From Chitinophagaceae bacterium (lineage in GTDB: Bacteria > Bacteroidota > Bacteroidia > Chitinophagales > Chitinophagaceae), in contig CANFKE010000023.1 of the NCBI GenBank assembly GCA_947447465.1, positions 1 through 64,000 on the forward strand: a stretch of 64,000 nt of DNA, read 5' to 3'. The notes below the pieces were generated by a model. The model ran no database searches, had not been told where the DNA came from, and saw only the letters and a program-made list of their open reading frames with translations. Below, piece after piece: positions 44,984-55,101 of this stretch (its first letter is position 1; each line of letters begins with the position of its first letter). The translations under genes and the position numbers were made by a program.

Positions 44984-46882
44984 TTACTTATTGATGATCA
45001 GTTTCAACTGCTTTTGATCGGCGTCAGAGATAATTCTCAGGAAATAGACCCCGTCAGCCAGTTGCCCTGCCAGCGATATCGGCTCATTGATCTTACCTCT
45101 TTCTGATGTGATGTTTTTACGATACACAACACCTCCTTTCAGATCAAGTACCTCTATCATCATTTCCTCATCGTTCAGGATGCCTACAGATCCTGTAAGT
45201 GTAAAGTTGCCCGATGTAGGATTAGGGAATAAGGATACGCCGTTACCTGCTGCATTGATATCGGTCACATCTAGGAATGTAGCATAGATGACGACAGTAT
45301 TGCTGGTATCTCTGGCTGGTATAGCGCATATAGCATTGCTCTTTACCACACATTTTACAGTGTCATTTTGATACACGTGGCGGGCATAAGAAGAGCTCGT
45401 CGCGCCCGGTACAGCCACTCTGTTCACATACCACTGATAAGTAGGAGAAAGTCCTCCGTAAGTGGATGCACAGAAAAAAGTGACAACAGCACCAATAAAA
45501 GCAACAGTATCATTAGGACTGTAAGAGATAGTCGCATTAGGTACCAGATGTGGATAGATCACGAATGTTGATTGCGCTCTCGCGGTATCAGGTTGGTGAC
45601 ATACCAGACTGCTGATCATCTCCACATGTACGGTATCTGATGCGGTGGGAGAGTAGATGTAAGTATTACCCGTTCCAACTACTACACCGCTCTTTATCCA
45701 TCTGAATCCGGGTGAAGTACCACCGTTTACAGAAGTTGCAGTAAAGGTTATTGGTGTACCTGAACAAGCGGTGTCCGGCAGGTGAGATATCGTAACTGAT
45801 GCCGGTGCATTAGGTGTAACACCCATAAATATTGAATCAGAAGATACAGTATTGATAGGCAATGCGCATGGAAAACTGCTGGTAACACGGCTGATAATGA
45901 AATCACCATTGTTCAGTGTAGCATCTGTGTAAGTACTATTGGTAGCTCCGGGTATAAATAAGCCGTTTTTACTCCAGTTATAGGTAGGGTTGGTACCGCC
46001 ATTGGTTATCGTAGCCGTAAAAGTTACAGGAACTCCGAAGCAGATATTGTTAAGAGATTCGTGTATTGTATCAGTAGGCGTTACATATGGACTGGTACTT
46101 ACATGGTTAGTGTCACTTTCAGAACAGCCATAGAAGTTGGTTGCCGTCACCCAATAACTGCCTGCCGAGGTTACTGTAATGATCTGGGTGGTCTGGGTGG
46201 TATTCCATACATAGGTACTTCCCGGGTTGCCTGCATTCAATGATAACGATCCGCCACTTCCGCAGATATAAGCATCTGCTCCTAAGTTGATGATCGGACT
46301 TGGATAAAGTAAAACAGAAAAAGTACTCGGAACAGTACAACCATTGGCATCAGTGACCAATAAGTTATAAACACCATTATTAGTAGCGTTGGCAGCATTT
46401 ATGTTAGGTGATTGTACAGTCGAAGAAAAGCCTGCAGGGCCGCTCCACGCATAGTTATAGTTGGCAGTGCCACCGTTTGGTGTAGCATATAAAGTAAGTG
46501 TTCCGCCTGGGCAGAATGGTGCGTTGGAAGCTGTAAAAACGGTCAGTGGAGCAGGCTCAGAAACAATTACAGTTGTTGAGCTGGTGCAACTTCCGCCGGC
46601 AGTTACTACCACTGTATATGATCCTGAATCTAGTCCGCCTATATTTTGGTTAGTAGATGTGAATCCGGTTGAACTTGTCCATGAATAAGTGTAAGGCAAT
46701 ACACCGCCAGTGACCGTAAGTATAACGCTGCCATTGGTCAGACCATGGCAGGTCATATCATGCGGGGTAGCTGTTAGGGTAGGGCTGGTACATGTTGCTT
46801 TTGCTCCGAAGTTCATACTGAACAGCGCAACAAGTAAAGAAATGGAATAGAGTACACGCCCTTTAGTATAGATTATTTTCAT
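44984..46882 (-). CDS. T9SS surface protein with SprB repeat and Ig/PKD-like domains
   Basis: A 632-residue secreted protein when started at the ATG at 46882, directly before a signal peptide (MKIIYTKGRVLYSISLLVALFS...GAKA). The frame stays open to 47065 but that extension is only hydrophobic filler. Domains: an SprB repeat (about 35-95; NGSVILTVTGGVLPYTYSW), Ig/PKD-like domains (about 100-540; repeated SPTYQWYVN or NPTYNWSKNG patterns), and a T9SS type A tail (LFPNPTSGNFTL to the end). SprB repeats occur in gliding-motility adhesins, but this protein is far smaller than SprB. Likely a surface or secreted adhesin-like protein. Confidence 0.88.
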   Translation of the reverse strand: MKIIYTKGRVLYSISLLVALFSMNFGAKATCTSPTLTATPHDMTCHGLTNGSVILTVTGGVLPYTYSWTSSTGFTSTNQNIGGLDSGSYTVVVTAGGSCTSSTTVIVSEPAPLTVFTASNAPFCPGGTLTLYATPNGGTANYNYAWSGPAGFSSTVQSPNINAANATNNGVYNLLVTDANGCTVPSTFSVLLYPSPIINLGADAYICGSGGSLSLNAGNPGSTYVWNTTQTTQIITVTSAGSYWVTATNFYGCSESDTNHVSTSPYVTPTDTIHESLNNICFGVPVTFTATITNGGTNPTYNWSKNGLFIPGATNSTYTDATLNNGDFIISRVTSSFPCALPINTVSSDSIFMGVTPNAPASVTISHLPDTACSGTPITFTATSVNGGTSPGFRWIKSGVVVGTGNTYIYSPTASDTVHVEMISSLVCHQPDTARAQSTFVIYPHLVPNATISYSPNDTVAFIGAVVTFFCASTYGGLSPTYQWYVNRVAVPGATSSSYARHVYQNDTVKCVVKSNAICAIPARDTSNTVVIYATFLDVTDINAAGNGVSLFPNPTSGNFTLTGSVGILNDEEMMIEVLDLKGGVVYRKNITSERGKINEPISLAGQLADGVYFLRIISDADQKQLKLIINK

Positions 46883-47127
46883 AATTAAGTAAAGTGAATT
46901 CACTACAAATATAAATAAGAATATGCCTAAAGCAAATAAAAATGTAGGGACTCCGAGAATATGTGTGAATATGTATAAAATAATTAATGGAACAGTATCG
47001 AAAGTTACATTTGATAAATTGATAAAGAATAAATGTATAGATGGCAGAATGTAAGCATGGGACAATATTTTAGGGTGTAGCCTGTCTTTTGGGGAAATTA
47101 ACTGAACTTTGTATCTGACTGATAATT

Positions 47128-47748
47128 ATGATATTTTCATCTAAACTGATAGAGGACGCGGTACAGGAGTTTTCCAGATTGCCGGGTATAGGAAAGAAGA
47201 CCGCATTGCGCATGGTGTTGCAATTGCTGAAAATGGACGAGCAGGAGGTGGATGAATTTACCGGTGCTGTTTCGCGTATGCGTCATGGTATCAGATTTTG
47301 TAAAGAATGCCACAATGTAGCCGACAGTGAGGTATGTGTGGTTTGCGTCAATCCAGGCAGAAACAGGAACCAGATATGTGTTGTCGAAAACATTCGTGAT
47401 GTGATCGCCATTGAAAGTACCCAACAGTTTAGTGGTTTGTATCATGTACTGGGTGGTATCCTTTCTCCGTTAGATGGGGTAGGGCCTGAGCAGTTGAATC
47501 TGACGACTCTGCACGATAGAGTAAAAAATAATGAGGTAACTGAGCTCATTATGGCATTGAGCCCTACTATTGAAGGCGATACTACTGTTTATTATATTGC
47601 CCGCCAGCTCAAAGATCTGCCGGTCACCATTACTACTATCGCACGCGGTATAGCATTTGGCGGTGAATTGGAATATGCCGATGAAATGACGCTTGCTCGT
47701 TCTATTGCAAAAAGATTACCGATAGATAACTATGTAACAATGAAATAG
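47128..47748 (+). CDS. recR: Recombination mediator protein RecR
   Basis: A 206-residue RecR, acting with RecO (and RecF) to load RecA at gaps. Visible parts: helix-hairpin-helix (LPGIGKKTALRMV, residues 18-30), zinc finger C58-C61-C70-C73, and a Toprim domain from about residue 80 (ICVVENIRDVIAIE; YHVLGGILSPLDGVGPEQL). The length is normal for the family. Probably a single-gene unit; no dnaX or ybaB neighbour, in contrast to E. coli. Confidence 0.96.
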   Translation: MIFSSKLIEDAVQEFSRLPGIGKKTALRMVLQLLKMDEQEVDEFTGAVSRMRHGIRFCKECHNVADSEVCVVCVNPGRNRNQICVVENIRDVIAIESTQQFSGLYHVLGGILSPLDGVGPEQLNLTTLHDRVKNNEVTELIMALSPTIEGDTTVYYIARQLKDLPVTITTIARGIAFGGELEYADEMTLARSIAKRLPIDNYVTMK

Positions 47749-47817
47749 TTACCCATTTTATTGATCCGTTTGCCTCGGCATCAACTTATTGGGCTCAATC
47801 ACAATGTTCATTTCAAC

Positions 47818-47825
47818 TAAATTTG
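47818..47825 (+). promoter_or_regulatory. -7 box for DUF885 gene
   Basis: TAAATTTG, 17 bases before the ATG. The -33 TTG is 26 bases away, longer than usual. Confidence 0.4.
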
Positions 47826-47842
47826 GATAGGAAAGACGATAT

Positions 47843-49708
47843 ATGAAAAAAGGATGGGTATTGATAGTGCTGCTTGTTTTTTATATGACAGCTAATGCAC
47901 AGATGACAATGGACGAAAGGTTCAATAAATACAAAGAACAATTTATTCAGCAATTGTGGACAGTTTATCCCGGTTGGGCAAGTAGTGTTGGCTTTCATAA
48001 GTTGGATAGCGTATTGATCGTGCCGGATGAAAGGTCAAGACAAAAGGAACAGGAATTTTGTATCCGGAATCTTAATGTGCTTAAAACATTTAAGCTGAAT
48101 GAACTGAGTGATCTGAATAAGATAGATCTGCATTTGATTGAAAATCAACTCAATTATTCAATTTTTAATCTGCAGGAACTCAGGGCTTTTGAATGGGATC
48201 CCTCTTCTTATAATGTTTCGGGTGGATTTGCAGACATTCTTGCTAATGATCATATGCCTTTAGAAAAGCGACTGCGTAGTTTTTATGCTAAGATGGAGCA
48301 TGTTCCTGAGTATTATGAAGCGGCAAAAGCTAATATCAAAAATCCTTCTAAAGAGCATACTGAGTTAGCTGTGGAACAGAATGATGGCGGGTTATCTGTA
48401 TTTAAGAAAGACCTGGACGATGCTTTGGCAAAAAGTAAATTAAGCAAAGAAGAAAAAGAGATGATAAGGACTCGCGCAGATAAGTCTGTCGTGGCAATAG
48501 AAGGTTATGTTCGTTGGTTGAGGGCAGAAGACGGTCGGAATCATCAGGCACGTAGCTTTAGATTGGGTAAAGATCTCTATGAAAAGAAGTTCGCATATGA
48601 GATACAGTCAGGATATAGCGCAAGTCAGATATATGCTAAAGCGGTAGCTCATAAAGAGGAGTTGCATGCAAAGATGTACGAGATCACACAGCAGTTATGG
48701 CCTAAATATTTGAAAGGGGTCAGGATGCCTGAAAATAAACTGGAAGCTATAAAGATGATGATAGATACATTGTCTGTAAAGCATGTTCGACCGCAGGATT
48801 TCCAGACTGCCATTGAAAAGCAGATACCTGCTTTGGTAGAATTCATTAAGCATAAGGATCTGATATACATAGACCCCTCTAAGCCTTTGGTGGTGCGCAG
48901 AGAGCCTGCTTATATGGCGGGTGTTGCCGGAGCATCTATCAATGCTCCCGGTCCGTACGACCGTAATGGTAATACCTATTATAATGTGGGTAGTCTTGAC
49001 GGATGGAGCGCGGCAAAGTCTGAAAGTTATCTGAGAGAGTACAATCACTATATCTTGCAGATTCTTAATATTCATGAAGCTATCCCCGGCCATTATACTC
49101 AATTGGTATATGCCAATCAGTCGCCGAGTATCGTAAAATCCATACTTGGTAACAATGCTATGATAGAAGGTTGGGCAGTATATACCGAACGTATGATGCT
49201 GGAAAATGGATATGACGGAGATAAGGGATATAATAGTGAGGAAGCATCTCCTGAAATGTGGCTCATGTATTACAAATGGAACCTGCGTAGCACTTGCAAC
49301 ACTATTCTTGATTATGATGTACATACCCGTAATATGAGTAAGGATGATGCTCTTAAACTGTTGATGCAGGATGCATTCCAGGAAAAGACAGAGGCATTGG
49401 GTAAATGGAAAAGAGTATCTGTAACACAGGTGCAGTTGTGCTGCTACTTTACCGGATACACTGAAATCTATGACCTGAGAGAAGAAATGAAAAGTAAGCT
49501 GAAGAGAAAATTCGATCTGAAGCAATTTCACACTCAGTTCCTTAGCTATGGCAGTGCTCCTGTCAAGTATATCAAAGAGATGATGTTGAATAGTGAAGAA
49601 CGACCTTTATTAATGAATAAAGAGAATGAAAAGGTGAGGTTGGAAAGAGCCAAAGAAGAAAAGGCGAAAAATGAAAGCAAAGCTAAAGGACAAAGATCAG
49701 GTAAATAA
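47843..49708 (+). CDS. Secreted DUF885 family protein (putative metallopeptidase-like)
   Basis: A 621-residue protein with a signal peptide (ends TANAQ) and the DUF885 core. It carries HEAIPGH at residues 411-417, an HExxxGH-type zinc-site variant, with the downstream segment MIEGWAVYTERMMLE expected to supply a further ligand. DUF885 proteins are distant gluzincin-like putative peptidases; most lack experimental substrates. The C-terminus is highly charged (KENEKVRLERAKEEKAKNE). Likely periplasmic or secreted. Confidence 0.85.
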   Translation: MKKGWVLIVLLVFYMTANAQMTMDERFNKYKEQFIQQLWTVYPGWASSVGFHKLDSVLIVPDERSRQKEQEFCIRNLNVLKTFKLNELSDLNKIDLHLIENQLNYSIFNLQELRAFEWDPSSYNVSGGFADILANDHMPLEKRLRSFYAKMEHVPEYYEAAKANIKNPSKEHTELAVEQNDGGLSVFKKDLDDALAKSKLSKEEKEMIRTRADKSVVAIEGYVRWLRAEDGRNHQARSFRLGKDLYEKKFAYEIQSGYSASQIYAKAVAHKEELHAKMYEITQQLWPKYLKGVRMPENKLEAIKMMIDTLSVKHVRPQDFQTAIEKQIPALVEFIKHKDLIYIDPSKPLVVRREPAYMAGVAGASINAPGPYDRNGNTYYNVGSLDGWSAAKSESYLREYNHYILQILNIHEAIPGHYTQLVYANQSPSIVKSILGNNAMIEGWAVYTERMMLENGYDGDKGYNSEEASPEMWLMYYKWNLRSTCNTILDYDVHTRNMSKDDALKLLMQDAFQEKTEALGKWKRVSVTQVQLCCYFTGYTEIYDLREEMKSKLKRKFDLKQFHTQFLSYGSAPVKYIKEMMLNSEERPLLMNKENEKVRLERAKEEKAKNESKAKGQRSGK

Positions 49709-49775
49709 GGTGGACAAATACGGTGACAATGAATTGCAAGCGTACCTGATTGGTCCATAATACATTGTCAGATCA

Positions 49776-49783
49776 TAAATTTG
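49776..49783 (+). promoter_or_regulatory. -7 box for SGNH-like gene
   Basis: TAAATTTG with a TTG 23 bases upstream, slightly wide; 13-22 bases before the possible ATGs at 49797 and 49806. Confidence 0.45.
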
Positions 49784-49805
49784 TACTGCTATTAAAATGA
49801 TAATT

Positions 49806-51059
49806 ATGCGAAAAATAATCCTTGCCCTTGCTGCTATCTTTATGGCAGTAGCCGTTTCAGCAACAACAAAAAGGGTGTTGTTCATTGGTAATAGTTATAC
49901 CTATACCAACAATATGCCCCTCATCTTTCAATCATTAGCTACTTCGTTGGGAGATACCCTGATTTACGATGAGTCAGATCCCGGCGGATATACATTGCAG
50001 CAGCATACGGTCTATACCAATACGATCACCAAGATATTTTCACAGCCGTGGGATCTTGTGGTGATACAAGAGCAAAGCCAGATGCCTGCTTTTCCGCCAT
50101 CTCAGGTACTTACCGATACTTATCCTTATGCCGCCAGATTGGATAGTATGGTCCGTGCCAATGACAGTTGCACACAAACAATGTTCATGATGACATGGGG
50201 ACATGCCAACGGCGATCCTATGAATTGTGGTAGCTATCCTGCTATATGCACTTACGACGGTATGCAGCAGCGGCTGAGAGAAAGCTACATGGAGATGGCA
50301 TTGAACAATAATGCTATAGTGGCTCCTGTTGGCATGGCCTTCAAAATAATGATGGATAGTGCATACACTCCTTGGTTATTTATTTCAGATAGTTCTCATC
50401 CGTTGGTTCCGGGTTCTTACCTGGAGTCTTGTGTATTGTACGGTTCTATCTTTCACAAGCCTACATTGAATGCTGCATATCTTTCAGGTCTTTCGGCTAC
50501 TGATGCTCATTTGTTACAGCGCATTGCCGACAAGGTGGTATTCGATAGTATGGATCTGTGGCAACAACATGGCCATTATCCTTATGCGGGTTTTGCACAT
50601 ACCACATCGGGTAGTACAGTAAGTTTTACTTCCGCGTCCACGGTGCCTTCTGCTGATTCCTGGTCATTTGGTGATATGGCAACAGATACAGCCGGCAATC
50701 CTTCTCATATTTATACTAATAATGGCACATATACGGTGTCACATACGGTTAGCAATAACTGTTTCTCAGAAACATTGACGGATACGGTACATATTGGTCT
50801 TACAGTTATCGGAGTCAATACGATCACCGGCAATATACAAGGCAACATCATTGCTCAGGGTAATGGCATCATAAGATTGGCATTGACCCTCTCTGCCAAT
50901 GATAGATTAGAGTTGACAGATATGAAAGGTATTGTAGTAAGAAGATATACCGCCGCTACCTTACCTGCAGCCGATAATCTGGTTCCGGGGATCTATGTTT
51001 ACCGACTGTATAATAATGATGGTAAATCAATAAATGTGGGTAAGGTCAGTGTTTATTGA
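49806..51059 (+). CDS. Secreted SGNH-hydrolase-like protein with PKD-like domain
   Basis: A 417-residue protein: signal peptide (MRKIILALAAIFMAVAVSA), then an SGNH-type domain with block I VLFIGNSYTYTN (nucleophile Ser about residue 30), a block III-like TWGHANGD, and a block V-like SDSSHP supplying Asp and His. Next comes a PKD-like domain (SWSFGDMATDTAGNPSHIY, about 270-335) and a short C-terminal domain that resembles a T9SS tail (LELTDMKGIVVRRY) without the usual PNP motif. Likely an esterase or deacylase acting on extracellular carbohydrate; the substrate is unknown. The ATG at 49797 is an alternative start three codons up. Confidence 0.8.
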   Translation: MRKIILALAAIFMAVAVSATTKRVLFIGNSYTYTNNMPLIFQSLATSLGDTLIYDESDPGGYTLQQHTVYTNTITKIFSQPWDLVVIQEQSQMPAFPPSQVLTDTYPYAARLDSMVRANDSCTQTMFMMTWGHANGDPMNCGSYPAICTYDGMQQRLRESYMEMALNNNAIVAPVGMAFKIMMDSAYTPWLFISDSSHPLVPGSYLESCVLYGSIFHKPTLNAAYLSGLSATDAHLLQRIADKVVFDSMDLWQQHGHYPYAGFAHTTSGSTVSFTSASTVPSADSWSFGDMATDTAGNPSHIYTNNGTYTVSHTVSNNCFSETLTDTVHIGLTVIGVNTITGNIQGNIIAQGNGIIRLALTLSANDRLELTDMKGIVVRRYTAATLPAADNLVPGIYVYRLYNNDGKSINVGKVSVY

Positions 51060-51081
51060 TAGTTGATTTTGCAAATATATA

Positions 51082-51465
51082 ATGATCATGTCTTCAAGCT
51101 TTCATGGGTTACGCACTGCTATCTATTTTGTAGATGATCTGGTCAAAGCTACAGATTGGTATAAAGGTGTGCTGGGTATTGAACCTTACTTTAATGAGCC
51201 ATTTTATGTAGGCTTTAATGTAGGTGGTTATGAGTTGGGGCTTCATCCCTCAGATAGTCGTAACGACAGCCAGCCCAATAGTGTAGCAGTATATTGGGGT
51301 GTAGATAATGTACAAGCCACCTACGACTCAATGATAGCTGCCGGTGCTACTCCTCATGAAGTACCCAATGAAGTAGGTGGAGGAATAATAGTAGGTATGG
51401 TCAAAGACCCCTGGGGCAATTCGCTTGGTATCATTTACAATCCTCATTTTGTTCTGGCTGGATAG
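51082..51465 (+). CDS. VOC family (glyoxalase/bleomycin-resistance fold) protein
   Basis: A 127-residue single-domain VOC protein with paired beta-alpha-beta-beta-beta units: LRTAIYFVDDLVKATDWYKGVLGIEP in the first and YWGVDNVQATYDSMIAAGATPHE with DPWGNSLGIIYNP in the second. VOC proteins bind a metal and catalyse varied isomerase, dioxygenase or resistance reactions; no specific one can be assigned. Begins 22 bases after the SGNH gene and may be co-transcribed with it. A 13-bp-stem terminator follows. Confidence 0.88.
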   Translation: MIMSSSFHGLRTAIYFVDDLVKATDWYKGVLGIEPYFNEPFYVGFNVGGYELGLHPSDSRNDSQPNSVAVYWGVDNVQATYDSMIAAGATPHEVPNEVGGGIIVGMVKDPWGNSLGIIYNPHFVLAG

Positions 51466-51486
51466 GTCTCTCATTTTCTATAAAAT

Positions 51487-51516
51487 ACAAGTGGAGCGCT
51501 TCTGCGCTCCACTTGT
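51487..51516. terminator. Bidirectional terminator between VOC gene and clpB
   Basis: ACAAGTGGAGCGC (51487-51499) pairs perfectly with GCGCTCCACTTGT (51504-51516), loop TTCT. Sits between two converging genes. Confidence 0.85.
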
Positions 51517-51538
51517 AACTATTCATCTCTCATTTAAT

Positions 51539-54169
51539 TTATGATTTCAGTGCAGCATCGCCGGCGGTTTCGTTGCGCATAGCAACTACACCATCAAACA
51601 CGTCAATAAGCACTGGTTTTGTTTTGTCAATATCTCCCGCAATAATCTTCTTGCTGAGCATGTTGATGAGGTCTTTTTGTATCACTCTCTTCAATGGTCT
51701 TGCTCCATATTGAGGATCAAATCCGCGCTGTACCAGATAGTCGAGTGCATAGTCTGTAAACTGCAGGTCGATACCTTGCTGCAACAATTGCTCTTTTAAA
51801 TGCTCCAACTGTATCTTAATGATGCCTTTTATTTCTTTTCTCATCAGCGGATGGAACATGATGATGTCATCTATCCTGTTGAGAAACTCAGGGCGCATAT
51901 TGGCCTTCAGTACATCCATTACCTGTTCTTTGGTAGCTTCCATTACATCATGAATATCCTGGCCATCTTTAATATTGGCAAAATTCTCTTGTATGATATG
52001 GCTGCCGGTGTTGCTGGTCATAATGATGATGGTATTCTTAAAGTTGACCACACGACCCTTATTGTCTGTCAGGCGGCCATCATCCAATACCTGCAGCAGT
52101 ATATTGAATACATCGGGGTGTGCTTTCTCAATTTCATCGAGCAGTATCACAGAGTATGGTTTGCGGCGAACAGCTTCGGTGAGTTGTCCCCCTTCATCAT
52201 ATCCTACATATCCCGGAGGTGCACCAACCAAGCGGCTTACACTGTGCTTCTCCTGATACTCACTCATGTCAATTCGGGTCATCATGCTGTCATCATCAAA
52301 GAGGATCTCTGCTAAAGCCTTTGCCAGTTCGGTCTTACCCACGCCGGTAGTACCCAGGAATATGAATGAGCCAATTGGCTTGCGTGGGTCATGTAACCCT
52401 GCTCGGCCACGACGTATCGCATCTGATACCGCTTCAATAGCCTCATCCTGACCTATTACTCTTTTGTGAAGTTCATCTTCAAGTTGTAATAGTTTAGAAC
52501 GTTCGCTTTGTAGCATACGCTGTACGGGAATACCTGTAGCTTTGGCTACATTCTCTGCTATGTCTTCAGCATCTACTTCTTCTTTCAACAGGCGTTTGTG
52601 GTTGGCGTCAATTTCATTCAGTTCTTTGATCATGTTGTCCACAATAGCTTCCTGCTCCTGTACTTTGCCATATCTTATCTCAGCCACGCGGCCATAATTG
52701 CCTTCGCGTTCTGCCTGTTCCGCTTCCTGCTTCAAGTGTTCAATGGTAGATTTCGCCTTGTTGATCTTATCTACCATTTCTTTTTCTTCCAGCCATTTTG
52801 CTTTGAGGGTATCCCGCTGAACGCTGAGCAGAGATATTTCCTGATTCAGCTCTTTGAGTTTGGCATCGTCGTTCTCTCTCTTTATGGCTTCGCGTTCAAT
52901 TTCTAACTGGCGGATACGACGAATAAGTTCATCCAGTGCTTCGGGCATAGAGTTGATCTCCAGTTTCAATTTGGCTGCACTTTCATCAATCAGATCAATG
53001 GCCTTGTCCGGCAGGAAACGATCAGTAATATATCTATGTGAAAGTTCTACTGCTGCAATGATCGCTTCATCTTTTATCTGTACCTGATGGTGGCTCTCAT
53101 AACGGTCTTTCAGTCCGCGGAGGATAGATATAGCGTCTTCCGGTGTTGGTTCATCTACAAACACCTTCTGGAAACGACGTTCAAGTGCTTTATCTTTTTC
53201 GAAGTATTTCTGGTATTCGGTAAGGGTGGTTGCTCCTATAGCACGCAGTTCGCCACGGGCCAGAGCGGGTTTCAGGATATTTGCTGCGTCCATAGCGCCT
53301 TCCATAGCTCCCGCACCAATAAGGGTATGTATCTCATCAATGAAGAGAATTACGTTGCCATCGCTTTCGGTCACTTCCTTAATAACGGCTTTCAGTCTTT
53401 CTTCAAATTCACCACGGTATTTGGCTCCAGCCATCAGTGCGCCCATATCGAGCGCAAATATGATCTTTGATTTAAGGTTGTCGGGAACGTCACCATTAAT
53501 GATACGATGTGCGAGCCCTTCGACGATCGCAGTTTTACCAACACCGGGTTCTCCCACCAGAATAGGGTTGTTCTTAGATCTGCGGCTAAGAATGTGTAAT
53601 GTTCTGCGGATCTCTTCATCGCGACCAATAACAGGGTCGAGCTTGCCATTGCCAGCCATTTCGTTCAGATTCTTTGCATAACGCTGTAAAGAATTATACT
53701 GCTGGTCGGAAGTCTGAGAGTTAACTGTATTGCCTTTTCGCAATTCTTTAATTGCCGCTGTCAGCCCTTTTTCAGATAATCCGGCGTCTTTGAGTAGCTT
53801 CCCGGTGTCGTCATTGACCTGTAGCAATGCAATAAGAATATGTTCCGGCGTTACAAATTCATCGCCAAAGGTCTTCATTATGTTTGCTGTGCGGAGTAAT
53901 GCGCTATTGGCATCGCGGCCTATGTTCTGGCCTGGTTCTCCACCCTGCATTTTGGCCATTTTAGCCAGTTGCTCTTTCAGTTTACTTTCTACAAATGGTA
54001 TATTGACATTGTTCTTCTTAAGCAGGTAGGTAACGGGTCCTTCAGTATCATCGAGCAATGCCTGCAGGATGTGTGCTGTTTCAATAGCGGGGCTTTGATA
54101 GTTGAATGCCAGTTGTTGTGCCTGCTGCACAATTTCCTGTGCTTTGATAGTGAAATTGCTGAGATTCAT
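51539..54169 (-). CDS. clpB: ATP-dependent disaggregase ClpB
   Basis: An 876-residue hexameric AAA+ chaperone that, with DnaK/DnaJ/GrpE, pulls proteins out of aggregates. N-domain 1-145; first AAA+ module with Walker A GEPGVGKT at 206-213 and Walker B LFIDEIH; a long coiled-coil M-domain (about 405-530) characteristic of ClpB; second AAA+ module with Walker A GTTGVGKT at 606-613 and LLDEIEKAH; and a C-terminal D2 small domain. No ClpP-binding loop is evident, consistent with a disaggregase and not a protease partner. Stands alone and is flanked by a bidirectional terminator. Confidence 0.97.
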   Translation of the reverse strand: MNLSNFTIKAQEIVQQAQQLAFNYQSPAIETAHILQALLDDTEGPVTYLLKKNNVNIPFVESKLKEQLAKMAKMQGGEPGQNIGRDANSALLRTANIMKTFGDEFVTPEHILIALLQVNDDTGKLLKDAGLSEKGLTAAIKELRKGNTVNSQTSDQQYNSLQRYAKNLNEMAGNGKLDPVIGRDEEIRRTLHILSRRSKNNPILVGEPGVGKTAIVEGLAHRIINGDVPDNLKSKIIFALDMGALMAGAKYRGEFEERLKAVIKEVTESDGNVILFIDEIHTLIGAGAMEGAMDAANILKPALARGELRAIGATTLTEYQKYFEKDKALERRFQKVFVDEPTPEDAISILRGLKDRYESHHQVQIKDEAIIAAVELSHRYITDRFLPDKAIDLIDESAAKLKLEINSMPEALDELIRRIRQLEIEREAIKRENDDAKLKELNQEISLLSVQRDTLKAKWLEEKEMVDKINKAKSTIEHLKQEAEQAEREGNYGRVAEIRYGKVQEQEAIVDNMIKELNEIDANHKRLLKEEVDAEDIAENVAKATGIPVQRMLQSERSKLLQLEDELHKRVIGQDEAIEAVSDAIRRGRAGLHDPRKPIGSFIFLGTTGVGKTELAKALAEILFDDDSMMTRIDMSEYQEKHSVSRLVGAPPGYVGYDEGGQLTEAVRRKPYSVILLDEIEKAHPDVFNILLQVLDDGRLTDNKGRVVNFKNTIIIMTSNTGSHIIQENFANIKDGQDIHDVMEATKEQVMDVLKANMRPEFLNRIDDIIMFHPLMRKEIKGIIKIQLEHLKEQLLQQGIDLQFTDYALDYLVQRGFDPQYGARPLKRVIQKDLINMLSKKIIAGDIDKTKPVLIDVFDGVVAMRNETAGDAALKS

Positions 54170-54214
54170 AATACTCGGTATTTAGTGTTTGAACTATATC
54201 CTTAAAAACCGTTC

Positions 54215-54222
54215 CAAAGATA
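54215..54222 (-). promoter_or_regulatory. -7 box for clpB
   Basis: TATCTTTG on the minus strand, 45 bases before the ATG. No clear -33 element and no CIRCE-type inverted repeat was seen. Confidence 0.45.
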
Positions 54223-54542
54223 AAATGTGGAAAAATTGTCATATAAATATTTGAATCATAGACAGTTTGTCGGTTTTTTAGAAAAGCTACTGCAATAATA
54301 GCATACAATAGCCAGTTGTGGGGTGATGTCCATCATTGAATGGAGGGTATAGGGCAAAAGATCAATAAGGTTGAGCGAATTAATTTTAAAACAGATAAAT
54401 GGCTGTAGTTGATCTGATTTCAGAATATTTTTTTACGAGAACACAACCCTTTTCAAGATTTAGCATTTAGTATAGTAAGGGGAATGAGCGGAGCTGACTA
54501 TAAAGTGTAAATTTATAAGTGTTATAACCACAGTAACTACTA
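54223..54542. other. Divergent intergenic region, clpB / ECF sigma factor
   Basis: Roughly 320 bases of AT-rich DNA with no gene. It presumably carries the sigma-factor gene promoter, but no standard TAnnTTTG box was found near 54500, so that promoter may be of another type. Confidence 0.45.
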
Positions 54543-55100
54543 TTGAGAATAGACCTACATAATAATGACGATGAGGCCCTGCTGATAGTGAGGTGTAAGA
54601 AACGTGATGAGCATGCTCAGAAGGTCTTTTACATGAGGTATGTAGAGGATATGATGCTGTTGTGTTTGCGCTATATAGCTGACAGGGAGGATGCGAGAGA
54701 GGTTTTAATGGATGCTTTTTTGAAGTTCTTTAATAATGTTGGTGACTTTGAATACAGAGGAGATGGTAGTGTAAAAGCGTGGTTAAAGAAGATAGTGGTC
54801 AGTTATTGTCTGATGTTTCTCAGGAAGAACAGACTAAGCTTTGAAAGTACTGATGATGAACGTAATTATACTGATATAGCAGCCAATGACGGTATTATTG
54901 AAGGTATGAGTGCGAAGGAGATCTTATCACTCATACATGGATTACCGGATGGATGTAAAACAGTATTCAATCTGTATGTATTTGAAGGACGGACGCATAA
55001 AGAGATAGCAACAGAGCTGGGTATAAGTGAGGGCACATCAAAATCGCAGTTACACCTAGCCAAATCGATATTGAAAAGTAAGATCTTGATAAATAGTTAA
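54543..55100 (+). CDS. ECF-type RNA polymerase sigma factor
   Basis: A 185-residue group 4 sigma factor. Region 2 (about 25-90: FYMRYVEDMMLLCLRYIADREDAREVLMDAFLKFF) would bind the -10 region, and region 4 (about 125-180: LPDGCKTVFNLYVFEGRTHKEIATELGISEGTSKSQLHLAK) holds the -35-binding helix-turn-helix. The start appears to be TTG at 54543: an in-frame stop lies at 54534-54536, no ATG follows until residue 31, and a start there would delete the beginning of region 2. The next gene begins 1 base after the stop, so the two are translationally coupled. Confidence 0.9.
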   Translation: MRIDLHNNDDEALLIVRCKKRDEHAQKVFYMRYVEDMMLLCLRYIADREDAREVLMDAFLKFFNNVGDFEYRGDGSVKAWLKKIVVSYCLMFLRKNRLSFESTDDERNYTDIAANDGIIEGMSAKEILSLIHGLPDGCKTVFNLYVFEGRTHKEIATELGISEGTSKSQLHLAKSILKSKILINS

Positions 55101-55101
55101 A

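Noticed and set aside
48695-49531. 278-codon minus-strand frame opposite the DUF885 gene
   Set aside because: The plus strand encodes a full-length DUF885 protein with conserved HEAIPGH; the reverse frame shows no domain.
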